From NCBI GenBank assembly GCA_019242435.1, contig JAFAVN010000484.1:1-7457 (forward strand): a stretch of DNA of 7,457 bases, in the 5' to 3' direction. Source of the stretch: Verrucomicrobiota bacterium (GTDB lineage: Bacteria; Verrucomicrobiota; Verrucomicrobiia; Chthoniobacterales; JAFAMB01). A model generated the notes under the pieces. That model was not told where the DNA came from. It did no database searches and saw nothing but the letters and a program-made list of their open reading frames with translations. This document shows positions 1 through 5,953 of the stretch, piece by piece (within the stretch, counting starts at the first letter, position 1; every line of letters begins with the position of its first letter). The position numbers and the translations under genes were made by a program.

Positions 1-117
1 CGTATTCTTCAACCTCCGGTTCTTTTGCTAACTGTTCTCGTGACCTGGTTGTCATATTTTTTGGTGAGTCTTTGGGTTGTTGACGAGTTTCAAGCAGAAT
101 TAAGCCCTACTATTTAG
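1..117 (+). CDS. 3' end of a probable membrane protein (partial, runs in from left edge)
   Basis: One + strand frame is open from the first base to a TAG stop at 115-117, giving 38 residues. About 20 of them (roughly residues 6-27, rich in V, L, T, W and F) form a convincing transmembrane helix, followed by a short polar tail ending in LSPTI. It would converge with the small gene on the opposite strand at 262-663. Only the tail is visible, so no family can be assigned. A chance open frame of this length is quite possible; the hydrophobic pattern is the only support. No clear terminator follows, only a weak AAATC/GATTT pair at 150-163. Confidence 0.35.
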   Translation, partial: RILQPPVLLLTVLVTWLSYFLVSLWVVDEFQAELSPTI

Positions 118-261
118 TCGTAAATGTAGCCGATAAAGATAAATAAGAGAAATCGTATGATTTGATTACAATGATCGGAAACGACTATCGATACAGTGAC
201 CGAGGTTAGCGTCCGGAAATGATTTTCGAGATAGGGCGGAGCAGACGGAAAGGATGCGGAA

Positions 262-663
262 CTACCGCGATTTTATTCGGCTGCGAATCACGCGGGCCAT
301 GCTGGATTCATATTGATGCCGCCAGCGGACGAGGCTGACCACCTCGTTAGCGATCAACAACAGGGTCGCGGAAAACCAGAAGATGGCGAACAGAATTCCG
401 GCATACGGAACCAACATGAGGAGAAACCCGATGAAAATCGCCAGAAGGTAACCAACGAGACTATTTCCCAGGAGTGATGCAGGCCTCCGGCCCCACATCC
501 ATTTAGCCCGAACTAATTCGTTCTGGTTAATATGGTAAAGAGGACAGTGCAGCAAACGCAGGATCTCGGAAGGCGGCAGCTCTGGAAATTTCCAGCGTTT
601 TTCCGTGTTGAAATCTCGCCAGAAATCACGAAAGAGGTTCGGATGTCTGATTGCTCTCCTCAC
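262..663 (-). CDS. Hypothetical small membrane protein with two transmembrane helices (133 aa)
   Basis: I do not recognise the family. The N-terminal 60 residues are polar and rich in R, W and F, and include a PPSEILRLLHCPLYHI stretch (30-45). Two hydrophobic helices follow at about 63-85 and 87-109, separated by a VPYAG turn. A basic tail ends in RSRIKSR. The charge distribution suggests both ends are cytoplasmic, with a membrane hairpin between them. The start is a GTG at 663. The frame stays open upstream to a stop near 790 but offers no ATG, GTG or TTG, so GTG is the best choice even though the AGGG before it is too close to be a normal ribosome-binding site. It is transcribed divergently from the MFS gene at 960 and faces the partial gene at the left edge. 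Length, helix pattern and tail charge argue for a real gene. Confidence 0.6.
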   Translation of the reverse strand: MRRAIRHPNLFRDFWRDFNTEKRWKFPELPPSEILRLLHCPLYHINQNELVRAKWMWGRRPASLLGNSLVGYLLAIFIGFLLMLVPYAGILFAIFWFSATLLLIANEVVSLVRWRHQYESSMARVIRSRIKSR

Positions 664-959
664 AGCCCTGAAGGGTAAACATATTGTGTGCCACCGGCGT
701 CTTGGTGTGCCGTTACTTCCTCTTTTGCAGCTACTTACGATCAGATGAAAAGAAATAGACGGCCGTATGAGATTTCGGATTTTACGGATTTACGTTCTAT
801 CTGGTGCGAGGTTTCAAACCGTAAGGATTTGACTCCTCCGGAGTGCCCCTGGGAAACGGTGAGTTCGAGATCTCGCACCCGGATCGACGAGGGTTCATCC
901 GTTGGATAAGTATCTGGAATTGAGTTTTTGTATTTGCGGAAGAAATTCCCTCAGATCTA
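664..959. promoter_or_regulatory. Divergent intergenic region upstream of the MFS gene, with short palindromes
   Basis: This stretch lies between the - strand small membrane protein and the + strand transporter and must carry both promoters. It holds a 10-bp perfect palindrome, CGAGATCTCG (866-875), an ACTCC-TCC-GGAGT inverted repeat (832-844), and a GGAA-GAAA-TTCC inverted repeat (938-949) just before the MFS start. I could not find a convincing -35/-10 pair in either direction. A 73-codon open frame across 688-909 has an unremarkable translation and was not called. Confidence 0.4.
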
Positions 960-2675
960 ATGAATGCAAGTTCAGGCTGGAGGGCTTTAAGAAACCCGAC
1001 CTTTAGCAGGCTCTGGTTTGCCACGGTTATTTCCGGGACTTGCGTATCCGCTCACGAAACGGCGGCAACCTGGATGCTGAACGCCAGCAGTGGATCGACC
1101 TTCCTTATCTCGCTGATGTCAACCGCGGGAACGCTGCCGTTTTTTCTATTCATATTGCCGGCAGGCGCCCTGGCTGACATAGTTGAACGTAAGAAGGTTT
1201 TGGTCGGAGCATACACTTGGTCGGCGGTATCTGCCGGCGGACTGGCGATCTTGGGCTGGCTTCATCTCCTGACTCCCTACGTCATCCTCGCCGCAATCTT
1301 TCTAATCGCCACCGGGTTTGCATTCAATGCGCCCGCCTTTTCTGCCGCGGTGACTGAGATTGTGTCAAACGACGAGCTTCCTTCCGCGTCAACATTGACC
1401 GGGCTACAGCTGAACATCTCGGCGATCGCAGGTCCAGCTTTTGGCGGAGTGCTTTTGGCTTTGGTCGGAGCTAACACCGTATTCACGCTGAATGCCGTCT
1501 GTTTTTTGCTGATACTTATAGCGATTGCGCCGTGGAAACCGGTCACCTCAAGACTTCCGCTCGAAAGTTTCCTGGAATCAGTGGCCAGTGCGATTCGTTA
1601 TGTCCGCTATTCCAGGCCCGTGCAAATCATCTTGTTCCGCAACGCCGTTTTTTCCTTTTTTATTTCCGCCATTCCAGCCTTGCTGCCGGTGGTCGGCCTG
1701 AAAGAACTCCATCTCAGCCCGTCGAACCTAGGCTTGCTCTTTACCAGTATGGGAATCGGCTCAGTTGTAGCCGCCGTTTTCATTCTCCCACGAGCGCGAA
1801 CAATTTTTTCACCAAACGACTTAACCCGGGCAGCAGCAGTCTTGGGATCTATTGACTCGGTTCTGATGGCGGTGGTTCGGGATCTGCCGATACTTCTGCT
1901 GGTTGCCGCGCTTGCCGGAATCGTATGGACCGTGTCCGCGGCTGAACTCTGGGTTGCTGCTCAGCGGGCGATGCCTGGGTGGGCGAGGGGACGCATGAAT
2001 GCGACGGTGATCATGGTTTCGCAGGGGGCTATGGCTTTGGGCGGGATCCTTTGGGGCACGCTTGCAGCAACGGCCGGAGTAGGTTCAGCGCTGTTAGGAC
2101 AAGCTACCCTGTTACTGGCCGTCCTTGCCCTGACTCATTTGCTCGGTAACCCCTGGTCCATTGATTTTACGCTGACCAGTAACCTTGAGGCGGTGCCCGC
2201 GACGGTGATGAACGTCGGTTATAAACTGTTGTACCGGCCCCAGCCGAAAGACGGGCCAGTCTTGGTGACAGTGGAGTTCCAGGTTAATAGCGAACGAGGA
2301 CCGCGATTTATCGAGCTGATGCGGGAAATCCGGGTGATCGAATTGCGAAGTGGCGCCTACAGTTGGCAGTTATTCGAAGATCCGACGCGGCTTAACACCT
2401 TTCGCATGGAAATGATGGTTCCTTCCTGGACGCAATACCTATTGCAACAGGATCGGATGACGAAGGCCGATCGAGAGATAATCGATGCTGCCTCATCCCT
2501 GCATGTGGGTCCGGATCCGCCCGAAGTCCGGATGTATCTTGGCGTCAATAAGGAACTGCTTTCCTATCGGCGGAGATCCGAAGGAAAACTTCCCGTCCCA
2601 AACGCCACGACGGAGAACGCCGTCGATCAGGGTGAACGTGCCGATCGCAGCGCGTTTAAGCCTTTTACTGGCTGA
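960..2675 (+). CDS. MFS transporter, MFS_3/EntS-like, with C-terminal ABM-like domain
   Basis: Inner-membrane exporter of the major facilitator superfamily, of the group called 'transmembrane secretion effector' (MFS_3), which includes the enterobactin exporter EntS. Residues about 1-400 form the transporter. It opens with the family-typical WRALRNPTFSRLWFA (7-21), has the motif-A-like loop GALADIVERKKVL (69-81) between helices 2 and 3, and GPAFGGVLLAL (158-168) in helix 5. Residues about 430-535 form a soluble, cytoplasmic domain resembling antibiotic-biosynthesis monooxygenases, with a VLVTVEFQV strand, the RSGAYSWQLFED segment (463-474) and PSWTQYLLQQDRMTKAD (488-504). This fusion is common in the family; the domain's role is unknown. 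The 571-residue length is normal for the fused form. The start at ATG 960 gives the expected N-terminus; GGAAGAA at 938-944 is too far for a good ribosome-binding site. The substrate is unknown, probably a small hydrophobic or siderophore-like compound. Confidence 0.9.
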   Translation: MNASSGWRALRNPTFSRLWFATVISGTCVSAHETAATWMLNASSGSTFLISLMSTAGTLPFFLFILPAGALADIVERKKVLVGAYTWSAVSAGGLAILGWLHLLTPYVILAAIFLIATGFAFNAPAFSAAVTEIVSNDELPSASTLTGLQLNISAIAGPAFGGVLLALVGANTVFTLNAVCFLLILIAIAPWKPVTSRLPLESFLESVASAIRYVRYSRPVQIILFRNAVFSFFISAIPALLPVVGLKELHLSPSNLGLLFTSMGIGSVVAAVFILPRARTIFSPNDLTRAAAVLGSIDSVLMAVVRDLPILLLVAALAGIVWTVSAAELWVAAQRAMPGWARGRMNATVIMVSQGAMALGGILWGTLAATAGVGSALLGQATLLLAVLALTHLLGNPWSIDFTLTSNLEAVPATVMNVGYKLLYRPQPKDGPVLVTVEFQVNSERGPRFIELMREIRVIELRSGAYSWQLFEDPTRLNTFRMEMMVPSWTQYLLQQDRMTKADREIIDAASSLHVGPDPPEVRMYLGVNKELLSYRRRSEGKLPVPNATTENAVDQGERADRSAFKPFTG

Positions 2676-2698
2676 TGCCATGCCGGTTCGAAAGGCTT
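2658..2698 (+). repeat. Inverted repeat/stem-loop spanning the MFS stop codon
   Basis: A perfect 8-bp inverted repeat, AAGCCTTT (2658-2665) and AAAGGCTT (2691-2698), encloses the TGA stop at 2673-2675. A smaller inner stem, CTGGC (2668-2672) with GCCGG (2682-2686), could form inside it. No T-run follows, so a classical intrinsic terminator is not supported. It could slow 3' decay of the mRNA or be a weak terminator. Confidence 0.35.
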
Positions 2699-3247
2699 GA
2701 ATTCGCTGGGCCGGGAATAGGTAAAGTCCGAAATTTCGCACCGCTGTCGAATCGATATGATCCACTGCGCAAGTGGCTGATTGACAGGTACAAGCACTGA
2801 TCATGCGAAGGTTGGCACGTTATCTGTTTTTACTGGCTTTGTGAAAACAAAAGGACGAAACTCGCCCAGTGAGCGGAAGATATCGTTCGCCGGCGTGATC
2901 TTGGCATTCTCTTTCTTTGGCTTTCTTGGATTGGACCGCCATCCCACAAAAAGTGGTGTGCCGCCTAAGTTCAGTGGCGCGCAGAATAGTTTCTCAGGGA
3001 CCTCTTTGCCTAAGGATACCAATCCAGGTTGGGGCCCTGTGAATGTTCGTTGGTAAGAACGCAAACGAAAGCAGGCCTGGAAGAAGTTTAGCGTTTGTCG
3101 GATAACGATATCCCTTTTGCTGGTATCCTCACGGTTACGGCACATCTTACTGCGGTGCGGCACGTATTACTGCAGCTGATTACAGCATGAATCGGCCGGT
3201 GCATGGAAACGATGGTCAGTCACTGAGCTCCGGAGATATTCGTCCTT
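2676..3247. other. Gene-poor region of 572 bases with small hairpins and repeats
   Basis: No recognisable gene. Open frames on both strands overlap almost completely (about 2781-3056 on + and 2801-3163 on -). Neither translation shows a known motif, hydrophobic pattern or good start, so I call neither. Visible structure: the palindrome CGAAATTTCG (2729-2738); TGTTTT/AAAACA around a 13-base loop (2825-2849); TGCCGCC pairing with GGCG-C-GCA around a 10-base loop (2959-2983, one bulged C); TACCAA/TTGGTA (3017-3055) with CCAA-N6-TTGG partly inside it; a tandem repeat at 3138-3175; and adjacent palindromes at 3216-3235. It could hold an unrecognised RNA, a decayed gene or an interspersed repeat. 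Confidence 0.5.
3138..3175. repeat. Two-copy imperfect tandem repeat, 20-bp period
   Basis: CGGCACATCTTACTGCGG (3138-3155) is followed 20 bases later by CGGCACGTATTACTGCAG (3158-3175). They match at 15 of 18 positions. The pair sits 73-110 bases downstream of the stop codon of the QueA-like gene. The function is unknown; it may be a paired protein-binding site or a replication-slippage duplication. Confidence 0.5.
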
Positions 3248-4357
3248 CTATAAGATCAGGTTAAGGTCTCCGAATTCATGCCACAGGTAACGCCGTTGAA
3301 TTGCTTCGTGGTAAGCCGCATAGATCTTCTCCGGCGGCACAAAAGCCGCCAGCAACTCCAAATGACTGGCTTCCGGTTCATGCAAGCCGGTAAGCAAACC
3401 GCTCACGATCTGCAGGTGATAATCCGCCGTGATCCGCAATTTGGTGTATTGATGACAAGCTTTGACCTCGCCGCCAAATTCTGCTGCGGCCGATTCCAAG
3501 GCGCGCACCACTGTGGTTCCGACAGCAATAATGCGATGGCCCGAGTTCCTGGTCCGCCGGATCTTATCCGCTGCTTCCTCGCTGACCGAATACTTTTCTT
3601 CCGAGACGACATGCTGCCGGTCGAGCTCACCATCTAAATAGGAAGATAAACCCGTGTGCAAAGTGATTGAAGCACTTTCCACCCCTTGGTTTCGCAATTG
3701 CAACAGCAGCTTCCAGCTAAAGGCCCGACCTGCACTCGCCATCTCCGAAGCACCGGGCTGAATGGCATAGACGTTTTGGTAGTAACTCAACCGCCAAGGC
3801 GCAGAGAGATAACGGTAGCGAATCGGTTGGCCAATGCGGTAAAGAAGATCGAGAAACGCAGTTCCGGTCTTGGAAAATCGTAACTGCCAAAGTCGCGGGA
3901 TGCGTCGGTCCTGCTTTAAGACTTCGCAATTCAAATCCCACTCAAAATCGACTATCAATCCTTGGGTGAAAAGCTCCTCCATTTTCTTCGGCGATGATGG
4001 GACCAGCAGGGCGAGCCAAGTGCCATCGGGCAGCAACTCGGCCAAACGGACTTCGATCGTCAGCGCCGAGTCTCTGGCCTTACCGATTAAAGCCGCCGGC
4101 AGAGTCCGGCTGGAATTGAACACCAGCAGATCGCCTGGCGCGAGGAACCCAGTGATGCGATCAAAACGAGTGTGGGTAAACGAGTTTGCGTGGCGATCGA
4201 TTATCAACAACCGTACCTGATCACGGGATAGACCTCTCCGTTCCGGAGGCCGATCAGCGCTCAGGTCCGCTGGTAAAGTGAAAGCCGGCTTTTGATCAAC
4301 CACCCCCACCGTGGGCAGCTGCCTCTCGATCGAAGGGGGACTGGGAGAGAAAAGCAC
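3248..4357 (-). CDS. QueA-like S-adenosylmethionine:tRNA ribosyltransferase-isomerase paralog (369 aa)
   Basis: Homologous along its length to QueA, which transfers and isomerises the ribosyl of AdoMet onto preQ1-tRNA to make epoxyqueuosine. Family blocks in order: SRDQVRLLIIDR (44-55), PGDLLVFNSSRTLPAAL (74-90), YQNVYA (193-198), ITLHTGL (231-237), HRIIAVGTTVVRALES (274-289) and the terminal YHEAIQRRYLWHEFGD (349-364). It departs from housekeeping QueA at usually invariant blocks: the GSVAAPTAGLHF-type block reads GASEMASAGRAFSW (202-215), the H-x-MH-x-E block reads HVVSEEKY (249-256), and the TNFHLPxSTLLMLV block reads TGLHEPEASHLELL (323-336). An extra 20-25 residues lie at the N-terminus. 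I therefore read it as a paralog subgroup and give no queA symbol. The start is GTG at 4357, with AAAGGA six bases upstream. It is the second gene of an operon with the SDR. Substrate and reaction are unproven. Confidence 0.85.
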   Translation of the reverse strand: MLFSPSPPSIERQLPTVGVVDQKPAFTLPADLSADRPPERRGLSRDQVRLLIIDRHANSFTHTRFDRITGFLAPGDLLVFNSSRTLPAALIGKARDSALTIEVRLAELLPDGTWLALLVPSSPKKMEELFTQGLIVDFEWDLNCEVLKQDRRIPRLWQLRFSKTGTAFLDLLYRIGQPIRYRYLSAPWRLSYYQNVYAIQPGASEMASAGRAFSWKLLLQLRNQGVESASITLHTGLSSYLDGELDRQHVVSEEKYSVSEEAADKIRRTRNSGHRIIAVGTTVVRALESAAAEFGGEVKACHQYTKLRITADYHLQIVSGLLTGLHEPEASHLELLAAFVPPEKIYAAYHEAIQRRYLWHEFGDLNLIL

Positions 4358-4360
4358 AAA

Positions 4361-5113
4361 TCATCCTTTCTGAAGCCGTGCCCGCCATTTGGACTGGGCC
4401 TCCAGCCTTTCACCTCGAACATGTTGTCCGGAGTCCGAAGCCAAAAATACGAAGATATCAGTTACTGCGGCCGGGTCTGACCAGGCGGTCGGATCTTCGT
4501 CTGGCTCGGCCTCACGATGCATAGCCGTGTTCATATTTCCTGGATCAATCCAATTGATCCGCACATCCGTTTTCGCTAACTCTGCCGCCCAGGTCTGCGA
4601 CAGCCCTTCCAAGCCGAATTTGCTGATACCATACGCGCCCCATCCGGGATAACCGACTCGACCGGCGTCACTGGTAACGTTAATAATCGATCCGCCGTGA
4701 TCAATCATCGCAGCCAGCAAATTTTGAATCAGCAAAAAGGGAGCGATCAGATTGACATTCAGTACCTGATGAAAATCGTCTGCCGGATAATCCAATAGAT
4801 AAGGCATTGGTACCGGTCCGATCGTAGACGCATTATTAACCAGGATATCCAACCGTCCCTCGCAGGCAGCCAGTGTGACGGCCGCAACTCGTTCAACCTC
4901 GACGCTTGAGCCAAGATCGGCATTAATAATCGCGACATTCAGGTTCGGTCTTATGCGGTAGATTTCTGATGCCAGGCTCTGTAATAAATCTTTACTCCGC
5001 GCCACCAAGGCCAGACCGCGAACGCCTTCACGCGCATAAGTTAACGCTAATTCACGACCAAGTCCTTGTGAGGCACCGGTAATGAGAGCAAATTTTCCAG
5101 CTAACAGTTTCAT
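4361..5113 (-). CDS. Short-chain dehydrogenase/reductase (SDR), classical type (250 aa)
   Basis: Cytoplasmic NAD(P)(H)-dependent oxidoreductase of the classical SDR family, at its usual length of about 250 residues. The Rossmann cofactor motif TGASQGLG is at 12-19, with NADLGS (64-69) after strand 3, the structural NNAS at 93-96, and N in LNVN (118-121). The catalytic Ser is S148 in NVTSDAG, with Y161 and K165 in YGISK, and a PG at 191-192. All catalytic residues are present, so it should be active. Around position 39 it reads VARS, an Arg that favours NADP over NAD (inference). ATG 5113 places the cofactor strand at the normal distance from the N-terminus; there is no good ribosome-binding site, since GGAG lies 16 bases away. 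It is the first gene of a pair with the QueA-like gene, three bases apart, and divergent from the winged-helix regulator. The substrate cannot be read from sequence; the context suggests it acts with the QueA-like protein. Confidence 0.9.
   Translation of the reverse strand: MKLLAGKFALITGASQGLGRELALTYAREGVRGLALVARSKDLLQSLASEIYRIRPNLNVAIINADLGSSVEVERVAAVTLAACEGRLDILVNNASTIGPVPMPYLLDYPADDFHQVLNVNLIAPFLLIQNLLAAMIDHGGSIINVTSDAGRVGYPGWGAYGISKFGLEGLSQTWAAELAKTDVRINWIDPGNMNTAMHREAEPDEDPTAWSDPAAVTDIFVFLASDSGQHVRGERLEAQSKWRARLQKG
4364..4369 (-). promoter_or_regulatory. Shine-Dalgarno of the QueA-like gene, abutting the SDR stop codon
   Basis: Read on the - strand, AAAGGA is followed by TGATTT and then the GTG start of the QueA-like gene, a six-base spacing that is near ideal. 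The TGA in that spacer is the SDR stop codon. An ATG overlapping that stop (4364-4362) is out of frame with the QueA-like protein, so the GTG is the start. The arrangement predicts translational coupling of the two proteins. Confidence 0.7.
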
Positions 5114-5170
5114 GGGAATCTCGGCTATGCTCCGGGTAGTTGCGTTTGCCGTAGGAGCACTTAATTTAAT

Positions 5171-5193
5171 AAGTAAAGACTTGTTAAATCGAA
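5171..5193. promoter_or_regulatory. Candidate operator, copy 1 of a 23-bp repeat
   Basis: This site reads AAGTAAAGACTTG, then TT, then AAATCGAA. The first part is dyad-symmetric (AAGT-N4-ACTT). With one flanking base it has the layout TAAG-N6-CTTG, the same arm-and-spacer geometry as the published cyanobacterial SufR operator CAAC-N6-GTTG. It recurs at 5207-5229, exactly 36 bp away. It overlaps the likely -10 of the SDR operon and lies just before the likely start of the regulator. Binding by that regulator is inferred. Confidence 0.55.
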
Positions 5194-5208
5194 TGACGAA
5201 TATGTCAA
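5181..5208 (-). promoter_or_regulatory. Candidate sigma70-type promoter of the SDR/QueA-like operon
   Basis: On the - strand, a perfect TTGACA (5208-5203) is followed 16 bases later by TAACAA (5186-5181), which matches the -10 consensus only moderately. Transcription would start about 60 bases before the SDR start codon. Both boxes are touched by the 23-bp repeats, the -35 by copy 2 and the -10 by copy 1, so a protein bound there would block RNA polymerase. The weak -10 keeps confidence low. Confidence 0.35.
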
Positions 5209-5891
5209 GTCAAGACTTGGAAAATCGAAACTTGGACAAACTACCGGCGTCGGAACGATTGCTATTCTTGCTCAAAACCAGGGGGCCGCAAACTGCGGCT
5301 GAGCTCGGTGCAATCCTGGAGATTACAGCGGAAGCAGCCCGGCAACAGTTGTTGCGGCTAAGGGATGAGGATCTGGTTCAGACGAAATCGGAGGTCCGGG
5401 GAGTTGGCCGGCCGGCGCAGGTATATTATTTAACAGCGGCAGCTCAGAAACGATTTCCGGACACACATGCCGAACTCACCGCTCAACTTATCGGCGAGAT
5501 CAGAGAAGTGCTGGGGGTGGATGCCATGGAGAAACTGCTTCGGGTTCGAGAGAGTGGAACCCGCAAACGTTACCATGCGCTTCTGGGTGGCAAACGATCT
5601 CTGGCGGGGAAAGTAGCCAGACTGGCTGAAATTCGGAGCCAGGAGGGTTATATGGCGACCTGGGAGCAAGAGGAGGAGGGTGAGAGCTACCTTCTGATAG
5701 AAAACCATTGTCCCATCTGCGCTGCTGCCAGCGCCTGTACCGGTTTCTGCCGGTCCGAACAAGCCATCTTTGAACACGTCCTAGGCCGGGATGTTCAGGT
5801 TGAACGCATCGAACATCTCCTGGCAGGGGCCAGGCGCTGCGCCTATCGAATCACCGCTCGCGGAATCGCAAATAAACGCGGTCTGACCTGA
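5193..5891 (+). CDS. Winged-helix transcriptional regulator, SufR-like/COG2345, with Cys-rich C-terminus
   Basis: Probable DNA-binding regulator, about 229-232 residues. Counting from the ATG at 5202, residues 14-80 form a winged helix-turn-helix: TAAELGAILEITAEAARQQL (31-50) is the HTH and VGRPAQVYYLT (68-78) the wing. The C-terminal part carries ENHCPICAAASACTGFCR (167-184) and RRCAYRI (211-217). Cysteines lie at 170, 173, 179, 183 and 213, in an arrangement like the Fe-S-binding tail of SufR and related COG2345 regulators. That suggests an Fe-S cluster or metal sensor, but other effectors are possible. Start choice: the frame is open further upstream (ATG at 5082, 5112 and 5127), but those starts overlap the SDR or add unlikely residues. 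ATG 5193 or 5202 gives a family-typical N-terminus; neither has a clear ribosome-binding site. A 23-bp repeat overlaps the first codons, which fits autoregulation. It is divergent from the SDR/QueA-like pair, its likely target. Confidence 0.85.
   Translation: MTNMSSQDLENRNLDKLPASERLLFLLKTRGPQTAAELGAILEITAEAARQQLLRLRDEDLVQTKSEVRGVGRPAQVYYLTAAAQKRFPDTHAELTAQLIGEIREVLGVDAMEKLLRVRESGTRKRYHALLGGKRSLAGKVARLAEIRSQEGYMATWEQEEEGESYLLIENHCPICAAASACTGFCRSEQAIFEHVLGRDVQVERIEHLLAGARRCAYRITARGIANKRGLT
5207..5229. promoter_or_regulatory. Candidate operator, copy 2 of a 23-bp repeat, inside the regulator's first codons
   Basis: This site reads AAGTCAAGACTTG, then GA, then AAATCGAA. It differs from copy 1 at one base in the first part and at the two linker bases. 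With one flanking base it contains CAAGTC-AA-GACTTG, a perfect inverted repeat (5206-5219) with CAAG-N6-CTTG geometry. A related half-site, ACTTGGA, appears again at 5230-5236. Copy 2 overlaps the candidate -35 of the divergent operon. Confidence 0.55.
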
Positions 5892-5953
5892 AATTGAAGC
5901 CGGGACCGCCCGCGCACTAACCGTCCGCTCTGGTCCATTATTCGCCGGGCCAC

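Noticed and set aside
150..163. AAATC-GTAT-GATTT hairpin as a terminator between the two left-edge genes
   Set aside because: Five AT-rich pairs and no following T-run; likely chance in AT-rich DNA.
688..909. 73-codon + strand open frame upstream of the transporter
   Set aside because: Its translation has no hydrophobic pattern or motif, there is no ribosome-binding site, and it lies in what must be the divergent promoter region.
2801..3163. 120-codon - strand frame, with an overlapping 91-codon + strand frame, as protein genes
   Set aside because: The two frames cover the same DNA, start at GTG and TTG without ribosome-binding sites, and show no recognisable family; they are kept only as part of the unexplained spacer.
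3248..4357. Naming the gene queA outright
   Set aside because: Several motifs diagnostic of the housekeeping enzyme are replaced and no other queuosine gene is nearby, so equivalence cannot be assumed.
5082..5192. Extending the winged-helix regulator to the ATG at 5082
   Set aside because: This would overlap the SDR start on the other strand and run through the intergenic promoter region; the added residues do not resemble the N-terminus of this regulator family.
5903..5936. GGACC/GGTCC pair between the converging regulator and membrane-protein genes as a bidirectional terminator
   Set aside because: Only five or six pairs around a loop of over 20 bases, with no T-run on either strand; too weak to call.
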